Shown here: one piece after another, positions 17,047-26,233 of the stretch | Numbering within the stretch: the stretch's first letter is position 1 | How the letters are laid out: each line of letters starts with the position of its first letter | NCBI RefSeq assembly: GCF_947632095.1 | Contig: NZ_CANROA010000004.1 | Location: 30,408-94,407, forward strand | Reading direction: 5' to 3' | DNA: 64,000 nucleotides | Origin: an uncultured Microbacterium sp. | GTDB lineage: Bacteria > Actinomycetota > Actinomycetes > Actinomycetales > Microbacteriaceae | The notes under the pieces: generated by a model | What the model was told of the DNA's origin: nothing | The model's database searches: none | What the model saw: only the letters and a program-made list of their open reading frames with translations | Program-made: the position numbers and the translations under genes

Positions 17047-17151
17047 GATGCTCGCTTTCGATGGAGGACGTGTCACGAGGGGCAGCGCTGGTGTGCGCCA
17101 CACTATTCCCCCGCTTTGTCAACCGTGTCATCGGTCGGTAACACGGGACGG

Positions 17152-17158
17152 TAATACT
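17152..17158 (+). promoter_or_regulatory. -10 element, nadE (leaderless)
   Basis: TAATACT, six bases, then the ATG at 17165. Confidence 0.5.
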
Positions 17159-17164
17159 GGAGGC

Positions 17165-17983
17165 ATGACGCTTCAGCAGGAGATCGCCCAGGCCCTCGGC
17201 GTGAACGCCGACATCGATGCGGCAGACGAGATCGAACGCCGTGTGCAGTTCCTCGTCGACTACCTCGACCGCACGGGTGCCCGAGGATTCGTCCTCGGCA
17301 TCTCCGGAGGACAGGACTCGACGCTCGCCGGCCGTCTCGCACAGCTCGCCGTCGAGCGCATGAGAGCGGGCGGGGGAGACGCGGACTTCATCGCCGTGCG
17401 GCTGCCGTACAGGGTGCAGCACGACGCGGATGACGCGACGGCCGCGGTCGAGTTCATCGCCCCTGATCGGCTGGTCGAGGTGAACATCGAGGGCGGAGTC
17501 GACGGCGTCGAGAGTGATATCGAGCGGGCCGCCGGAGCATCCATCTCGGACTTCAACCGAGGCAACATCAAGGCCCGCATCCGCATGGTGACGCAGTACG
17601 CGCTGGCCGGCCACGACGGTCATCTGGTGATCGGCACGGATCACGCAGCCGAAGCGGTCACCGGCTTCTACACGAAGTTCGGCGACGGCGCAGCGGATGT
17701 CCTGCCGCTCGCCGGTCTCACCAAGCGTCAGGGCAAGGAGCTGCTGCGAGCGCTCGATGCCCCCGACCGTCTGTGGCTGAAGGTGCCCACCGCCGACCTG
17801 CTCGACGACCGGCCCGGTCGCTCGGACGAAGACGAACTGGGCATCGCCTACGAGCAGATCGACGATTATCTCGAGGGCAAGCCGGTGGATGCCGATGCTG
17901 CGGCCCGTATCGAGGAGAAGTATCTGCGCAGCGAGCACAAGCGCCACCTGCCGGTGGCTCCGGCGGATACCTGGTGGCGCTGA
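17165..17983 (+). CDS. nadE: NH3-dependent NAD(+) synthetase
   Basis: Last step of NAD biosynthesis: amidates nicotinic acid adenine dinucleotide with ammonia and ATP. It is 272 residues, the length of the ammonia-dependent E. coli/Bacillus type, with no glutaminase domain. The PP-loop [10 protein letters not shown] (about residues 45-54) binds ATP pyrophosphate; [19 protein letters not shown] and [19 protein letters not shown] are family landmarks; [11 protein letters not shown] closes the protein. It stands alone between the aldo/keto reductase (divergent) and the nuclease-helicase gene. Confidence 0.96.
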   Translation: MTLQQEIAQALGVNADIDAADEIERRVQFLVDYLDRTGARGFVLGISGGQDSTLAGRLAQLAVERMRAGGGDADFIAVRLPYRVQHDADDATAAVEFIAPDRLVEVNIEGGVDGVESDIERAAGASISDFNRGNIKARIRMVTQYALAGHDGHLVIGTDHAAEAVTGFYTKFGDGAADVLPLAGLTKRQGKELLRALDAPDRLWLKVPTADLLDDRPGRSDEDELGIAYEQIDDYLEGKPVDADAAARIEEKYLRSEHKRHLPVAPADTWWR

Positions 17984-18040
17984 TCGGCTGAGGATCGTCC
18001 GCCGCGGAGGGGCGTCGGGGGCAGTGTCCGAGCCCACGGC

Positions 18041-18046
18041 TACGCT
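18041..18046 (+). promoter_or_regulatory. -10 element, nuclease-helicase gene (leaderless)
   Basis: TACGCT, six bases, then the ATG at 18053. Confidence 0.5.
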
Positions 18047-18052
18047 CGAACC

Positions 18053-21000
18053 ATGCGGATCGACTCTGTGGCGCAGCGCGTCATCTTCAGCGCCAGCGAC
18101 CTGAAGGCGGCGGCCGAATGCGAGTTCGCCTGGGCCCGGGCGATCGATGCGAAGCTCGGGCGCGTGCCCGTCGTCGACGAGCCCGAGGACGCGACGCTCG
18201 AGCGGGCGGCGCGTCTCGGCGACCGGCATGAGGAGCGGGTGCTCGCCGCCTATCGCGAGAGCCTCGGCGCCGATGCGGTGCACGAGGTCTCGAAGGTATC
18301 GTCGGCGGATCCTGCCGCTCTGCGCGCCGTCGTCGACGAGACGATCGCTGCTCTGCGCTCCGACGCGCGACTCGTGTTCCAGGCCGCCTTCTCGACCGAC
18401 GAGTTCGTCGGCTTCGCCGACTTCCTGCTGCGCGATGACGACGGACGTTGGCGTGTGCAGGACTCGAAGCTCGCCCGCACGGCGCGGGTGACCGCGCTCA
18501 TGCAGTTGGCGGCATATGTCGACCAGCTCGACGGGCTCGGCATCCCGCGCTCCGACGAGGTCGATCTGCTTCTCGGCGACGGAACGACCTCGACGCACCG
18601 GGTCGAAGATCTCCTCCCGCTCTTCCACGTCCGTCGCGCACGCCTGCGCGCCCTGATCGCCGACCGCGATGTCCCCGCGGGAGCAGCCGGCGCTCCGCTC
18701 GCGTGGGGCGATGACCGCGGCGACCTCGCCGTCATGGCGTGCGGCCGCTGCGCGACGTGCACCGAGCAGGTCGACGCGGCGCGCGATCTTCTGATGGTCG
18801 CCCGTATGCGGCCCGTCCAGCGCACGCGTCTGCGAGCGGCGGGCATCCGCACGATCGACGATCTCGCCGTCGCCGAGGTGGCGCCGCGCGGCATGAACGC
18901 CGATGTCTTCGCGGCGCTGCGCGCACAGGCCCGGCTGCAGCTGCAGGCCGAGAGCGGTGACGAACCGACCTTCGAGGTCTACCACCCGGGGGCCATCCAC
19001 ACACTGCCGCGACCGAGCCACGGCGACATCTTCTTCGATTTCGAGGGCGACCCGCTGTACACCGAGCAGACCGCGGAACGGCCGCCGCAGTGGGGCATCG
19101 ACTATCTCTTCGGCTGGGTCGACAACGCCGATCAGTACACGCCGCTGTGGGCCCACTCCTTCGACGAGGAGCGCCGCGCCCTCGAGACGTTCCTCGACTT
19201 CATCGCTGCACGCCGTGCGGCGCACCCCGACATGCACATCTACCACTACGCGCCCTACGAGACCGCGCATCTGGTCACTATGGCGGCGCGCTACGGCGTT
19301 CGTGAGGGCGAGGTCGACCGGCTCCTGCGCGAGGGGGTCTTCGTCGATCTCTATCCGCTCGTGCTGCGCACCGTCCGTGTGGGGTCGCGGTCGTACTCGA
19401 TCAAGAAGCTCGAGCCCCTGTACATGGGCGCCGATGTGCGTACGAGCGACGTGCAGAAGGGCGACGATTCGATCGTTCAGTACGTCGCCGCACGCGAGCT
19501 TCTCGCAGCGGGGGAGCCGGCGGAGGCACAGTCCGTCCTCGACGACCTGGCCGACTACAACCGATACGACTGCGTGTCGACGAGACGGTTGCGCAACTGG
19601 CTGATCGAACTCGCGCAGAAGTCCGGAGTCGTGCCGGCGCCGCCCGACCAGAACGAAGAGTTCGTGTACGAGCCGTCGCAGCGTTCCGTCGCGCTGCTCG
19701 CCGACGCCGAGAGCGATGTCGAATCCGGGGGGACGGGTGAGGCGCATCGAGTCGCCGCTGCGGCTCTGGACTACTACCCGCGCGAGGCGAAGGCATTCTG
19801 GGTCGGACACTTCCAGCGTCTGCGCGAGCCCGTGGCGATGTGGGACCAGACCCGCGATGTCGTGCACATCGACGCGGGCTCCTCGACGCTGCGGCGCGAC
19901 TGGAGCGTCGAGGAGGGGCGCCGCGTCATGTCGCGTGAGATCGAGGTTCGGGGCGAGGTCTCCCCGGGGACGACGCTCGGCGAGGGTGCGCAGCCGTTCG
20001 CGCTGTATCCGAGCCCCGCCCCCTTCGACGCCGAGACGGTGTCGCGGGCCGTGCACGTGCCACGCGTGGTGGCGGTCTCCGAGGTGCTCGACGACGGATA
20101 CCTGATCGTCGAGTCGGCGGTGGACGGCCAGACCTGGGACGAGTTGCCGATCGCGCTGACTCCCGCGGCACCGCCGCGGGTGGTTTCGTTGCAGGGGGCG
20201 ATCGACGAGTGGGCGGATGCCCTGCACGCGGCGACACCCGGATTCCCGCGCGACGCGGCCACCGACATCCTGCGCCGCCTCGAGCCCCGAACGCTCTCCG
20301 GCCGGGGGATTCCCGAGGCGGCCGGCGACACGATCGATGCCATCGTCCGCGCCGTGCGCGACCTCGATCACAGCTACCTCGCGGTGCAGGGTCCTCCCGG
20401 AACGGGCAAGACCTACACCGGTTCGCACGTCATCGCCCGACTCGTCCGGGAGCACGGCTTCCGCATCGGCGTCGTCGCGCAGTCGCACACGATCATCGAG
20501 ACCCTCCTCGAACGCGTGATTGAAGCGGGGGTGCCCGCGGGCCAGGTCGCGAAGGCGCCGAAGGATCGCAACGCAGACCCCGCCTACACCGTCATCCCGA
20601 AGGCGGGCATGGCGTCATTCCTGCACGAGCGCGCGGGGCAGGGCGTCGTCGTCGGCGGAACGGCGTGGGACTTCAGCAACATCAGCCGCGTGGATCGGCG
20701 CGGGCTCGATCTCATCGTGGTCGATGAGGCGGGGCAGTTCTCGCTCGCATCGACGATCGCCGTCGCCGCCGGGGCGAAGAACCTGCTGCTGCTGGGAGAC
20801 CCGCAGCAGTTGCCGCAGGTGAGCCAGGGCGCACATCCGGAACCCGTCGACACCTCTGCCCTCGGCTGGGTCATGAACGGCGAGGCCGTCGTGCGCCCCG
20901 AGCACGGTTATTTCCTTCCCTGCAGTTGGCGCATGCATCCGGCCGTCGCCGAGCCGGTGTCCCGCCTGTCCTATGCGGGCCAGCTCGCCTCGGCGCCCGG

Positions 21001-21526
21001 GACCGAGCGTCGTGCGATCGAGGGCATCGAACCGGGCCTGCACGTCGTGCCCGTCCGGCACCGCGGAAATGCCACTGAGTCACCGGAGGAGGCCGCCGAA
21101 GTCGTGCGGCTCGTGCGTGAACTGCTCGGGCTCTCCTTCAGCGATATCGACCCGGTGACCCCCGTGCGCCCGCTCGTCGAAGAAGACATCATCGTCGTCG
21201 CCCCGTACAACGCGCAGAAGCAGCTGGTGATCGATGCGCTCGCCGCGGCCGGGCTCTCCGGGGTCCCGGTCGGAACGGTCGACAACTTCCAGGGCAAAGA
21301 GGCGGCGGTGTCCATCACGACGCTCGCGGCCTCGAGCGGTCGAGACGCGCCGCGCGGGCCGGAGTTCCTGCTGTTGCAGAACCGGTTGAACGTTGCGATC
21401 TCGCGGGCTCAGGTCGCCGCCTATCTCGTCCACTCGCCGGCACTGCTCGACGACCTGCCCTATACGGCTGATGGCGTGGCCCGGCTCAGCGCTTTCGCCC
21501 GTCTCGTCGGCGCCGACCGCGACTGA
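18053..21526 (+). CDS. TM0106-family RecB-like nuclease fused to SF1 helicase
   Basis: A 1157-residue DNA/RNA-processing protein with three parts. Residues about 10-220 look like a PD-(D/E)XK RecB-type nuclease: GFADFLL, then VQDSKLA, then MQLAAY, followed by a CGRCATC cysteine cluster that could hold zinc or iron-sulfur. Residues about 325-530 resemble an RNase H-like exonuclease: FDFEGDP, YHYAPYE, YNRYDC. Residues about 760-1155 are a superfamily 1 helicase of the UPF1/DNA2 kind: Walker A GPPGTGKT (about 780-787), DEAGQF (about 888), GDPQQLPQ and FQGKEA. A repair or nucleic-acid quality role is inferred. It stands alone, with a strong terminator after it. Confidence 0.88.
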   Translation: MRIDSVAQRVIFSASDLKAAAECEFAWARAIDAKLGRVPVVDEPEDATLERAARLGDRHEERVLAAYRESLGADAVHEVSKVSSADPAALRAVVDETIAALRSDARLVFQAAFSTDEFVGFADFLLRDDDGRWRVQDSKLARTARVTALMQLAAYVDQLDGLGIPRSDEVDLLLGDGTTSTHRVEDLLPLFHVRRARLRALIADRDVPAGAAGAPLAWGDDRGDLAVMACGRCATCTEQVDAARDLLMVARMRPVQRTRLRAAGIRTIDDLAVAEVAPRGMNADVFAALRAQARLQLQAESGDEPTFEVYHPGAIHTLPRPSHGDIFFDFEGDPLYTEQTAERPPQWGIDYLFGWVDNADQYTPLWAHSFDEERRALETFLDFIAARRAAHPDMHIYHYAPYETAHLVTMAARYGVREGEVDRLLREGVFVDLYPLVLRTVRVGSRSYSIKKLEPLYMGADVRTSDVQKGDDSIVQYVAARELLAAGEPAEAQSVLDDLADYNRYDCVSTRRLRNWLIELAQKSGVVPAPPDQNEEFVYEPSQRSVALLADAESDVESGGTGEAHRVAAAALDYYPREAKAFWVGHFQRLREPVAMWDQTRDVVHIDAGSSTLRRDWSVEEGRRVMSREIEVRGEVSPGTTLGEGAQPFALYPSPAPFDAETVSRAVHVPRVVAVSEVLDDGYLIVESAVDGQTWDELPIALTPAAPPRVVSLQGAIDEWADALHAATPGFPRDAATDILRRLEPRTLSGRGIPEAAGDTIDAIVRAVRDLDHSYLAVQGPPGTGKTYTGSHVIARLVREHGFRIGVVAQSHTIIETLLERVIEAGVPAGQVAKAPKDRNADPAYTVIPKAGMASFLHERAGQGVVVGGTAWDFSNISRVDRRGLDLIVVDEAGQFSLASTIAVAAGAKNLLLLGDPQQLPQVSQGAHPEPVDTSALGWVMNGEAVVRPEHGYFLPCSWRMHPAVAEPVSRLSYAGQLASAPGTERRAIEGIEPGLHVVPVRHRGNATESPEEAAEVVRLVRELLGLSFSDIDPVTPVRPLVEEDIIVVAPYNAQKQLVIDALAAAGLSGVPVGTVDNFQGKEAAVSITTLAASSGRDAPRGPEFLLLQNRLNVAISRAQVAAYLVHSPALLDDLPYTADGVARLSAFARLVGADRD

Positions 21527-21550
21527 TCGGGAGTCCGCCCCGAGAACGAC

Positions 21551-21582
21551 GTTGGCGCTGCAGAAGGATCTGCAGCGCCAAC
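21551..21582. terminator. Bidirectional terminator between the helicase gene and upp
   Basis: Perfect 14-bp stem (GTTGGCGCTGCAGA with its complement) around a four-base AGGA loop, in the 91-bp gap between the convergent genes. Confidence 0.8.
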
Positions 21583-21617
21583 GGGAAGAGAAAGCCCGAG
21601 GAATTCGCGCCGTGGGA

Positions 21618-22250
21618 TCAGACGGTGCCGTAGAGGCGGTCGCCGGCGTCGCCGAGTCCCGGAACGATGTACCGGTTCTCGTCGAGACCCTCGTCGAGGG
21701 CGCCGAGCACGATCGTGACATCGCGGTCGCCGACGAGGTCCTCGATGGCCTTCAGACCCTCGGGAGTGCCGAGAAGGCAGATCGCCGTGACGTCCTTGGC
21801 CCCGCGGTCGAAGAAGAACTGGATCGCCGCGGCCAGCGAGCCGCCGGTGGCGAGCATCGGGTCGATGGCGAAGCACTGACGGTCGCTGAGGTCGTCGGGG
21901 AGACGCTCGGCGTAAGTCATCGGCTCGTAGGTCGTCTCGTCGCGGACCATGCCGAGGAAGCCCACCTCGGCGGTCGGCAGAAGCTTCACGAGGCCTTCGA
22001 GCATGCCGAGGCCGGCGCGCAGGATGGGGACGACGATCGGTCGCGGCTCGGAGATCTTGACACCCATGGTCGTGGTGACCGGGGTGGTGATCTCGATCGG
22101 GGTGACCTTGACGTTGCGCGTCGCCTCGTAGGCGAGCAGCGTGACGAGTTCTTCGGTCAGCTGGCGGAAGACAGGCGACGGGGTGCGCTGGTCGCGCAGC
22201 ACCGAGAGCTTGTGGGTGATGAGGGGGTGGTCGGCGACGTGAACACGCAT
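21618..22250 (-). CDS. upp: Uracil phosphoribosyltransferase
   Basis: Pyrimidine salvage: converts uracil and PRPP to UMP. It is 210 residues from the ATG at 22250, the usual length; the frame continues upstream but that part is antisense to tadA. Landmarks are [13 protein letters not shown], the PRPP-binding loop [14 protein letters not shown] (about residues 131-144) and the uracil-binding C-terminus [15 protein letters not shown]. It is divergent from tadA with an 81-bp gap holding leaderless -10 boxes for both genes. Confidence 0.97.
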   Translation of the reverse strand: MRVHVADHPLITHKLSVLRDQRTPSPVFRQLTEELVTLLAYEATRNVKVTPIEITTPVTTTMGVKISEPRPIVVPILRAGLGMLEGLVKLLPTAEVGFLGMVRDETTYEPMTYAERLPDDLSDRQCFAIDPMLATGGSLAAAIQFFFDRGAKDVTAICLLGTPEGLKAIEDLVGDRDVTIVLGALDEGLDENRYIVPGLGDAGDRLYGTV

Positions 22251-22256
22251 GCTCTT

Positions 22257-22262
22257 AGGATA
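22257..22262 (-). promoter_or_regulatory. -10 element, upp (leaderless)
   Basis: Minus-strand TATCCT, six bases, then the ATG at 22250. Confidence 0.55.
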
Positions 22263-22319
22263 ATGCGCCCGCCCTCGGGAAACGGAGGAACTTCTCTCAG
22301 GAACGGGCGGCGCGGCGGA

Positions 22320-22325
22320 TACGCT
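22320..22325 (+). promoter_or_regulatory. -10 element, tadA (leaderless)
   Basis: TACGCT, six bases, then the ATG at 22332. Confidence 0.5.
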
Positions 22326-22331
22326 CGAGTC

Positions 22332-22784
22332 ATGGCTGGTGATGACGAGGGGATGCTGCGCGCGCTCGCGCTCGCTCGGGAGGCGTCCGATGCCGGAGAA
22401 GTGCCCGTCGGAGCCGTCGTGCTCGACGGGGACGGCGTGATCATCGCCGAGGGCCGTAACACCCGCGAGGAGACGCACGACCCGACCGGTCACGCGGAGA
22501 TCGTGGCGCTTCGCGCCGCAGCCGCACGGATCGGTTCGTGGAACCTCGAGGGTCACACGCTCGTCGTCACGCTGGAGCCGTGCGTGATGTGCGCCGGTGC
22601 GATCCTGCAGTCCCGCATCGGTCGCGTCGTGTTCGGCGCCTGGGATGACAAGGCAGGTGCTGCCGGTTCCATGTACGACGTGCTGCGCGATCGGCGGCTG
22701 CCGTATCGGGCGGAGGTCGTCGGAGGAGTGGCTCCGGATGCCGCGATCGCCGTGCTGCGGGACTTCTTCGAGCAGCGGCGCTGA
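22332..22784 (+). CDS. tadA: tRNA-specific adenosine deaminase
   Basis: Zinc deaminase that converts A34 of the tRNA-Arg(ACG) anticodon to inosine. It is 150 residues. The zinc and catalytic motifs are GHAEI (His and the proton-shuttle Glu, about residues 56-60) and [10 protein letters not shown] (two Cys ligands, about residues 85-94). [14 protein letters not shown] is the substrate loop typical of TadA rather than free-nucleoside deaminases. Start at the only suitable ATG after a TACGCT box. A 7-bp GC hairpin overlaps its stop. Confidence 0.95.
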   Translation: MAGDDEGMLRALALAREASDAGEVPVGAVVLDGDGVIIAEGRNTREETHDPTGHAEIVALRAAAARIGSWNLEGHTLVVTLEPCVMCAGAILQSRIGRVVFGAWDDKAGAAGSMYDVLRDRRLPYRAEVVGGVAPDAAIAVLRDFFEQRR

Positions 22785-22795
22785 GCCGGCGCCGC
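22775..22795. terminator. Short GC hairpin overlapping the tadA stop
   Basis: GCGGCGC and GCGCCGC pair perfectly (7 bp) around a seven-base loop. It lies between two convergent genes and may terminate both; no U-tract. Confidence 0.45.
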
Positions 22796-22802
22796 CCGAG
22801 CG

Positions 22803-23111
22803 TCAGTCCTCGGACTTGAGGACGAAGACGTCGGTCGAGGGCTCGGGGTCGAGCGACGGCCGGTAGATGTCGGGCTGGATGTAGACCGAGCGCACGCCCG
22901 GCACCGTGGCGCGGATCCCGGTCTCGATCTCATCGATCCGGTCGGCGACCTCGCGCACGGTGCGATCGCCCGGCAGGGCCACCTTCGCGGCGACGACGAG
23001 ACCGTCATCGGTGGGCAGGGTCTTCAGATTGATGAGCTTCTCGACGTCGGCGCACCCGATGATGGCATCCATGATGAGGTCGAGGGTCTTCTTATCGGTC
23101 GGTGCGCTCAT
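22803..23111 (-). CDS. Orphan cytoplasmic domain resembling CDF cation transporters
   Basis: A 102-residue soluble protein that resembles the C-terminal cytoplasmic dimerisation domain of cation diffusion facilitators: an alpha-beta-beta-alpha-beta pattern with VEKLINLKTLPTDDGLVVAAKVAL, then REVADRIDEIETGIRATVPGVRSVYIQPDIY. There is no transmembrane part here or in the flanking genes, and the gene has its own leaderless start, so it is not simply a broken transporter tail. It could be a stand-alone metal-binding regulator or chaperone. Family assignment is by pattern only. Confidence 0.62.
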   Translation of the reverse strand: MSAPTDKKTLDLIMDAIIGCADVEKLINLKTLPTDDGLVVAAKVALPGDRTVREVADRIDEIETGIRATVPGVRSVYIQPDIYRPSLDPEPSTDVFVLKSED

Positions 23112-23117
23112 GCCGCG

Positions 23118-23123
23118 AGTCTA
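23118..23123 (-). promoter_or_regulatory. -10 element, CDF-like domain gene (leaderless)
   Basis: Minus-strand TAGACT, six bases, then the ATG at 23111. Confidence 0.55.
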
Positions 23124-23176
23124 GTTCGCAGGGTGCGCGAGTGCACGGAAGCCGGGGCGGATTCGGATGCCCCGCA

Positions 23177-23182
23177 TAGGAT
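23177..23182 (+). promoter_or_regulatory. -10 element, proC (leaderless)
   Basis: TAGGAT, six bases, then the ATG at 23189. Confidence 0.5.
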
Positions 23183-23188
23183 GTCCGC

Positions 23189-24028
23189 ATGGCTGATTCG
23201 CTTCCCTCGCTCGCGTTCCTCGGTGCCGGTTCGATGGGGGGCGCGATCCTGCACGGCGTCGTCGCCTCGGGCCTGCCGACCGACGGCGGCATCATCGCCA
23301 CCAATCGGACTCCGGAGAAGGCTGCGGCACTCGCCGAGCTCGGCGGTGTGCGCGCCATCGCCCTCGAGCATGAGCCCGCGGGGAACACCGAGGCCGCGGC
23401 ATCCGCACGGGTGGTCTTCGTGGGGGTCAAACCGGCCATGGTCCCCGATCTGCTGCGCGAGATCGCGCCCGTGCTGCGCGAGGACGCCATCGTCGTGAGC
23501 CTCGCCGCCGGCATCACCCTCGACACGTTCTCCACGATTCTCGGCGATCGCGTGAGCGTCATCCGGTCGATGCCGAACACTCCGTCGACCGTCGGCAAGG
23601 GCGTCACCGGCCTGGCGCGCGGTGCGGCTGCATCCGAGGATGATCTCGCAGTCGTGCGCCGCCTCTTCGAGCTCGTCGGCGCCGTGATCGAGGTTCCCGA
23701 GGGCCAGATCGATGCGCTGTCGACGATCTCCGGGTCCGGTCCCGCGTACGTGTTCCTGCTCATCGAGGAGCTCACCAAGGCCGCGATCGGCAAGGGCTTC
23801 AGCGAGGCGGATGCCCGGCTCATGGCCGAGCAGACCTTCATCGGGGCGACGGCGCTGCTGGCAGCATCCGATGACGAGCCGGCGGAGCTGCGCCGACGCG
23901 TGACGAGCCCGAAGGGCACGACCGAACGAGCGGTCGCCGTGCTCCAGGACGCGAAGCTCGATCAGGTGTTCGCCGAGGCGACGGATGCGGCTCTCGCACG
24001 GGCCAAGGAGATCGCCGTCGGGAAGTGA
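23189..24028 (+). CDS. proC: Pyrroline-5-carboxylate reductase
   Basis: Final step of proline synthesis, reducing 1-pyrroline-5-carboxylate with NAD(P)H. It is 279 residues. The N-terminal Rossmann fold has FLGAGSMGGAIL (about residues 9-20); VFVGVKPAMV and RSMPNTPSTVGKG follow; the C-terminal signature is ISGSGPAYVFLLIEEL (about residues 175-190) and SPKGTTERAV. Stand-alone gene; convergent with ktrA 15 bp away. In mycobacteria proC also lies near the HTH/bS22 pair found here at 26764-27189. Confidence 0.97.
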   Translation: MADSLPSLAFLGAGSMGGAILHGVVASGLPTDGGIIATNRTPEKAAALAELGGVRAIALEHEPAGNTEAAASARVVFVGVKPAMVPDLLREIAPVLREDAIVVSLAAGITLDTFSTILGDRVSVIRSMPNTPSTVGKGVTGLARGAAASEDDLAVVRRLFELVGAVIEVPEGQIDALSTISGSGPAYVFLLIEELTKAAIGKGFSEADARLMAEQTFIGATALLAASDDEPAELRRRVTSPKGTTERAVAVLQDAKLDQVFAEATDAALARAKEIAVGK

Positions 24029-24043
24029 TCCGCGCGGCGACGC

Positions 24044-24715
24044 TCAGCGGGCCAGGCCCGCGAAGCGCTCGATATCGCCGTTGGTGCCCGAGACGATGAT
24101 GAGGTCGTGGTTGGTGACGACCGTGTCGGCCTCGGCATAGCGGAAGGGCTTGCCCGGGCTCTTCACGCCCACGACGGTCACCTTGTACTTCGAGCGCACG
24201 CCCGATTCGTTCAGACCGACTCCGCGGATGAACTTCGGCGGGTACATCTTCGCGAGCACGAAGTCGTCGTCGAAGCGGATGAAGTCCAGCATCCGGCCGC
24301 TGACGAGGTGCGCGACGCGCTCGCCGGCCTCGCGCTCGGGGTAGATGACGTGGTTCGCGCCGACGCGGGCGAGGATCTTGCCGTGCGACTGCGACACGGC
24401 CTTGGCCCAGATCTGGGGGACCTTCAGGTCGACGAGGTTCGCCGTGATGAGCACGGATGCCTCGATGAGGGAGCCTACAGCGACGACGGCGACCTGGAAG
24501 TCCTGGGCGCCGATCTGCTTGAGCGCATCGATGTTGCGGGCATCGCCTTGCACGGTGTGGGTGACGCGGTCTGACCATTTCTGCACGAGTTCGAGGTTCT
24601 CGTCCATCGCCAGGACCTCGCGGTCGAGACGGTCGAGCTCGCCCGCGCAGGCCGCGCCGAAGCGTCCGAGTCCGATGACGAGGACGGGGGCGTCGCCCCG
24701 GAGGACATCAACCAA
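24044..24715 (-). CDS. ktrA: Potassium channel regulatory subunit, TrkA/KtrA family
   Basis: Cytosolic RCK-domain protein that gates the KtrB potassium channel according to bound nucleotide. It is 223 residues: RCK_N with the Rossmann motif VIGLGRFGAACA (about residues 13-24) and MDEN at the end of the second strand, then RCK_C (about residues 140-220, KVTVVGVKSPGKPF), which binds c-di-AMP in other Gram-positive KtrA proteins. The start is a TTG at 24715 inside the end of the upstream ktrB gene (8-bp overlap), so the pair is co-translated. Confidence 0.93.
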   Translation of the reverse strand: MVDVLRGDAPVLVIGLGRFGAACAGELDRLDREVLAMDENLELVQKWSDRVTHTVQGDARNIDALKQIGAQDFQVAVVAVGSLIEASVLITANLVDLKVPQIWAKAVSQSHGKILARVGANHVIYPEREAGERVAHLVSGRMLDFIRFDDDFVLAKMYPPKFIRGVGLNESGVRSKYKVTVVGVKSPGKPFRYAEADTVVTNHDLIIVSGTNGDIERFAGLAR

Positions 24716-26138
24716 CGATCGGCCTTTCGACGGGCAGCGAGTAGAGCTGCGTTCGCGTCGTCGCGGCGATCGCCGCGGCGAGTGTCACTGTACCAACGCG
24801 CCCCATGAAGATCGTGACGGCCATGACGTACACGGCAGGATCCGGGAGCGACTCGGTGAGCCCGGTGGTGAGGCCGACGGTGCCGAACGCCGAGATCACG
24901 TCGAAGAGCACGTGCTCGACCTCCGCCTTCGTTATCTGCGTGATGATGATCGTCGACAGGGCGACGATCGTGGCGCCCCACGCGACGACGCTGAGGGCGA
25001 CGCGCTGCACGTCGCTCGGGATGCGACGGCCGAAGGCCTGCACGGACTGGCGCCCGCGCGCCTCCGACCAGACCGCGATGGCGAGGACGGCGAGGGTCGT
25101 CACCTTGATTCCGCCGGCGGTGGAGGCGGACCCGCCGCCGACGAACATGAGCATGGATATCGCCAGGGTCGACGAGCCGTTGAGGTCATCGATCTCGATG
25201 ACGCTGAAGCCTCCGGAGCGGGTCATCGTGGACAGGAAGAACGACTGGAAGACGGTGTCGCCGGCGTCCATCGATCCGAAGGAGCGGGGGTTGTTGTACT
25301 CGAGGACGATCAGCACGGCGGCGCCGGCGACGAGCAGCAGCGACGTGGTGATGAGCGTGAGCTTCGAGTGCAACGACCAGCGCTTCACGTGCCAGTGGTG
25401 CTTGGCGAGCGTGTAGATGACGGGGAAGCCGATGCTGCCGAGGAACACCCCGATCATCAGGACGGCGAGCACGAAGTAGTCGTCGATGAATTCCACGACA
25501 CCCGTCGCATTCGGGGCGAAACCGGTGTTCGTGAACGCCATCGCCGCGTAGTACGGAGCCTCCCAGAGGGCCGCCAACGGGGGGATGCCGGCCATGACGA
25601 GCCCCGGGTAGAGCAAGCCGGCCACGACGAGCTCGATGACGATCAGCGACAGGGCGACCGTCTTCAGCAACTGTCCGACCTCGCCGAGGCGCACCGTCTG
25701 GCCCTCGTTGACGACGCCGCCGTGCGCGCGAAGCGGGTTGCTGTCGCCGGCGGCGAGCAGCTTCGCTCGCAGACCCAGCTTCTTCGAGATCACGAGTCCC
25801 AGGACGGACGCGAGTGTCAGCACGCCCATGCCGCCGATGTTCACCCCGAGGAAGATGAGCACATGTCCGAAGGGCGACCAGTGCGTCGCCATGTCGACGG
25901 TTGCGAGTCCGGTGACGCAGATCGTGGACACCGCGGTGAACAGTGCATCGCTGATGTGCGTCGCCTCTCCCGTGGCCGAGGCGATCGGCAGGGAGAACAG
26001 CGCCGTGAAGACGAGGATCAGCGCTGCGAAGATGAGGATCGCGAAGCGGGACGGCGATGATGTGACGATGCGTCGGATGCCGTGCCAGATCGCGCGCAGG
26101 CCGATCGCGGAGGACGAGGAGGATCCGATGATGGACAC
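24708..26138 (-). CDS. ktrB: Potassium uptake membrane subunit, TrkH/KtrB family
   Basis: Potassium-translocating membrane protein of 476 residues, GTG start at 26138 after GAGAGGGG. It has four M1-P-M2 repeats, each with a selectivity-filter glycine: TICVTGLAT, FTNTGFAPN, TRSGGFSV and FGTVGLTTG. The short N-terminus is typical of KtrB rather than TrkH. It is transcribed upstream of and overlapping ktrA. Potassium homeostasis and osmotic adaptation are the expected role. Confidence 0.94.
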   Translation of the reverse strand: MSIIGSSSSSAIGLRAIWHGIRRIVTSSPSRFAILIFAALILVFTALFSLPIASATGEATHISDALFTAVSTICVTGLATVDMATHWSPFGHVLIFLGVNIGGMGVLTLASVLGLVISKKLGLRAKLLAAGDSNPLRAHGGVVNEGQTVRLGEVGQLLKTVALSLIVIELVVAGLLYPGLVMAGIPPLAALWEAPYYAAMAFTNTGFAPNATGVVEFIDDYFVLAVLMIGVFLGSIGFPVIYTLAKHHWHVKRWSLHSKLTLITTSLLLVAGAAVLIVLEYNNPRSFGSMDAGDTVFQSFFLSTMTRSGGFSVIEIDDLNGSSTLAISMLMFVGGGSASTAGGIKVTTLAVLAIAVWSEARGRQSVQAFGRRIPSDVQRVALSVVAWGATIVALSTIIITQITKAEVEHVLFDVISAFGTVGLTTGLTESLPDPAVYVMAVTIFMGRVGTVTLAAAIAATTRTQLYSLPVERPIVG

Positions 26139-26221
26139 GTCGCCCCTCTCCCGACTCGCTGACGCCGTCCGCCGGGAACGCCCGGCGGGCCTCCGTCATG
26201 GTACTCCGGCCCGCGGGCGAC

Positions 26222-26227
26222 TAGCCT
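26222..26227 (+). promoter_or_regulatory. -10 element, ArsR-family gene (leaderless)
   Basis: TAGCCT, six bases, then the ATG at 26234. Confidence 0.5.
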
Positions 26228-26233
26228 GAAGCC

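Noticed and set aside
16676..20488. A 1270-codon open frame on the minus strand
   Set aside because: It runs antisense through nadE and the nuclease-helicase gene, has no recognisable domains and shows the Arg/Asp/His-rich composition of a shadow frame in high-GC DNA.
22251..22556. In-frame upstream extension of upp
   Set aside because: Antisense to tadA; UPRT proteins normally begin near MRVHV, and a leaderless -10 box supports ATG 22250.
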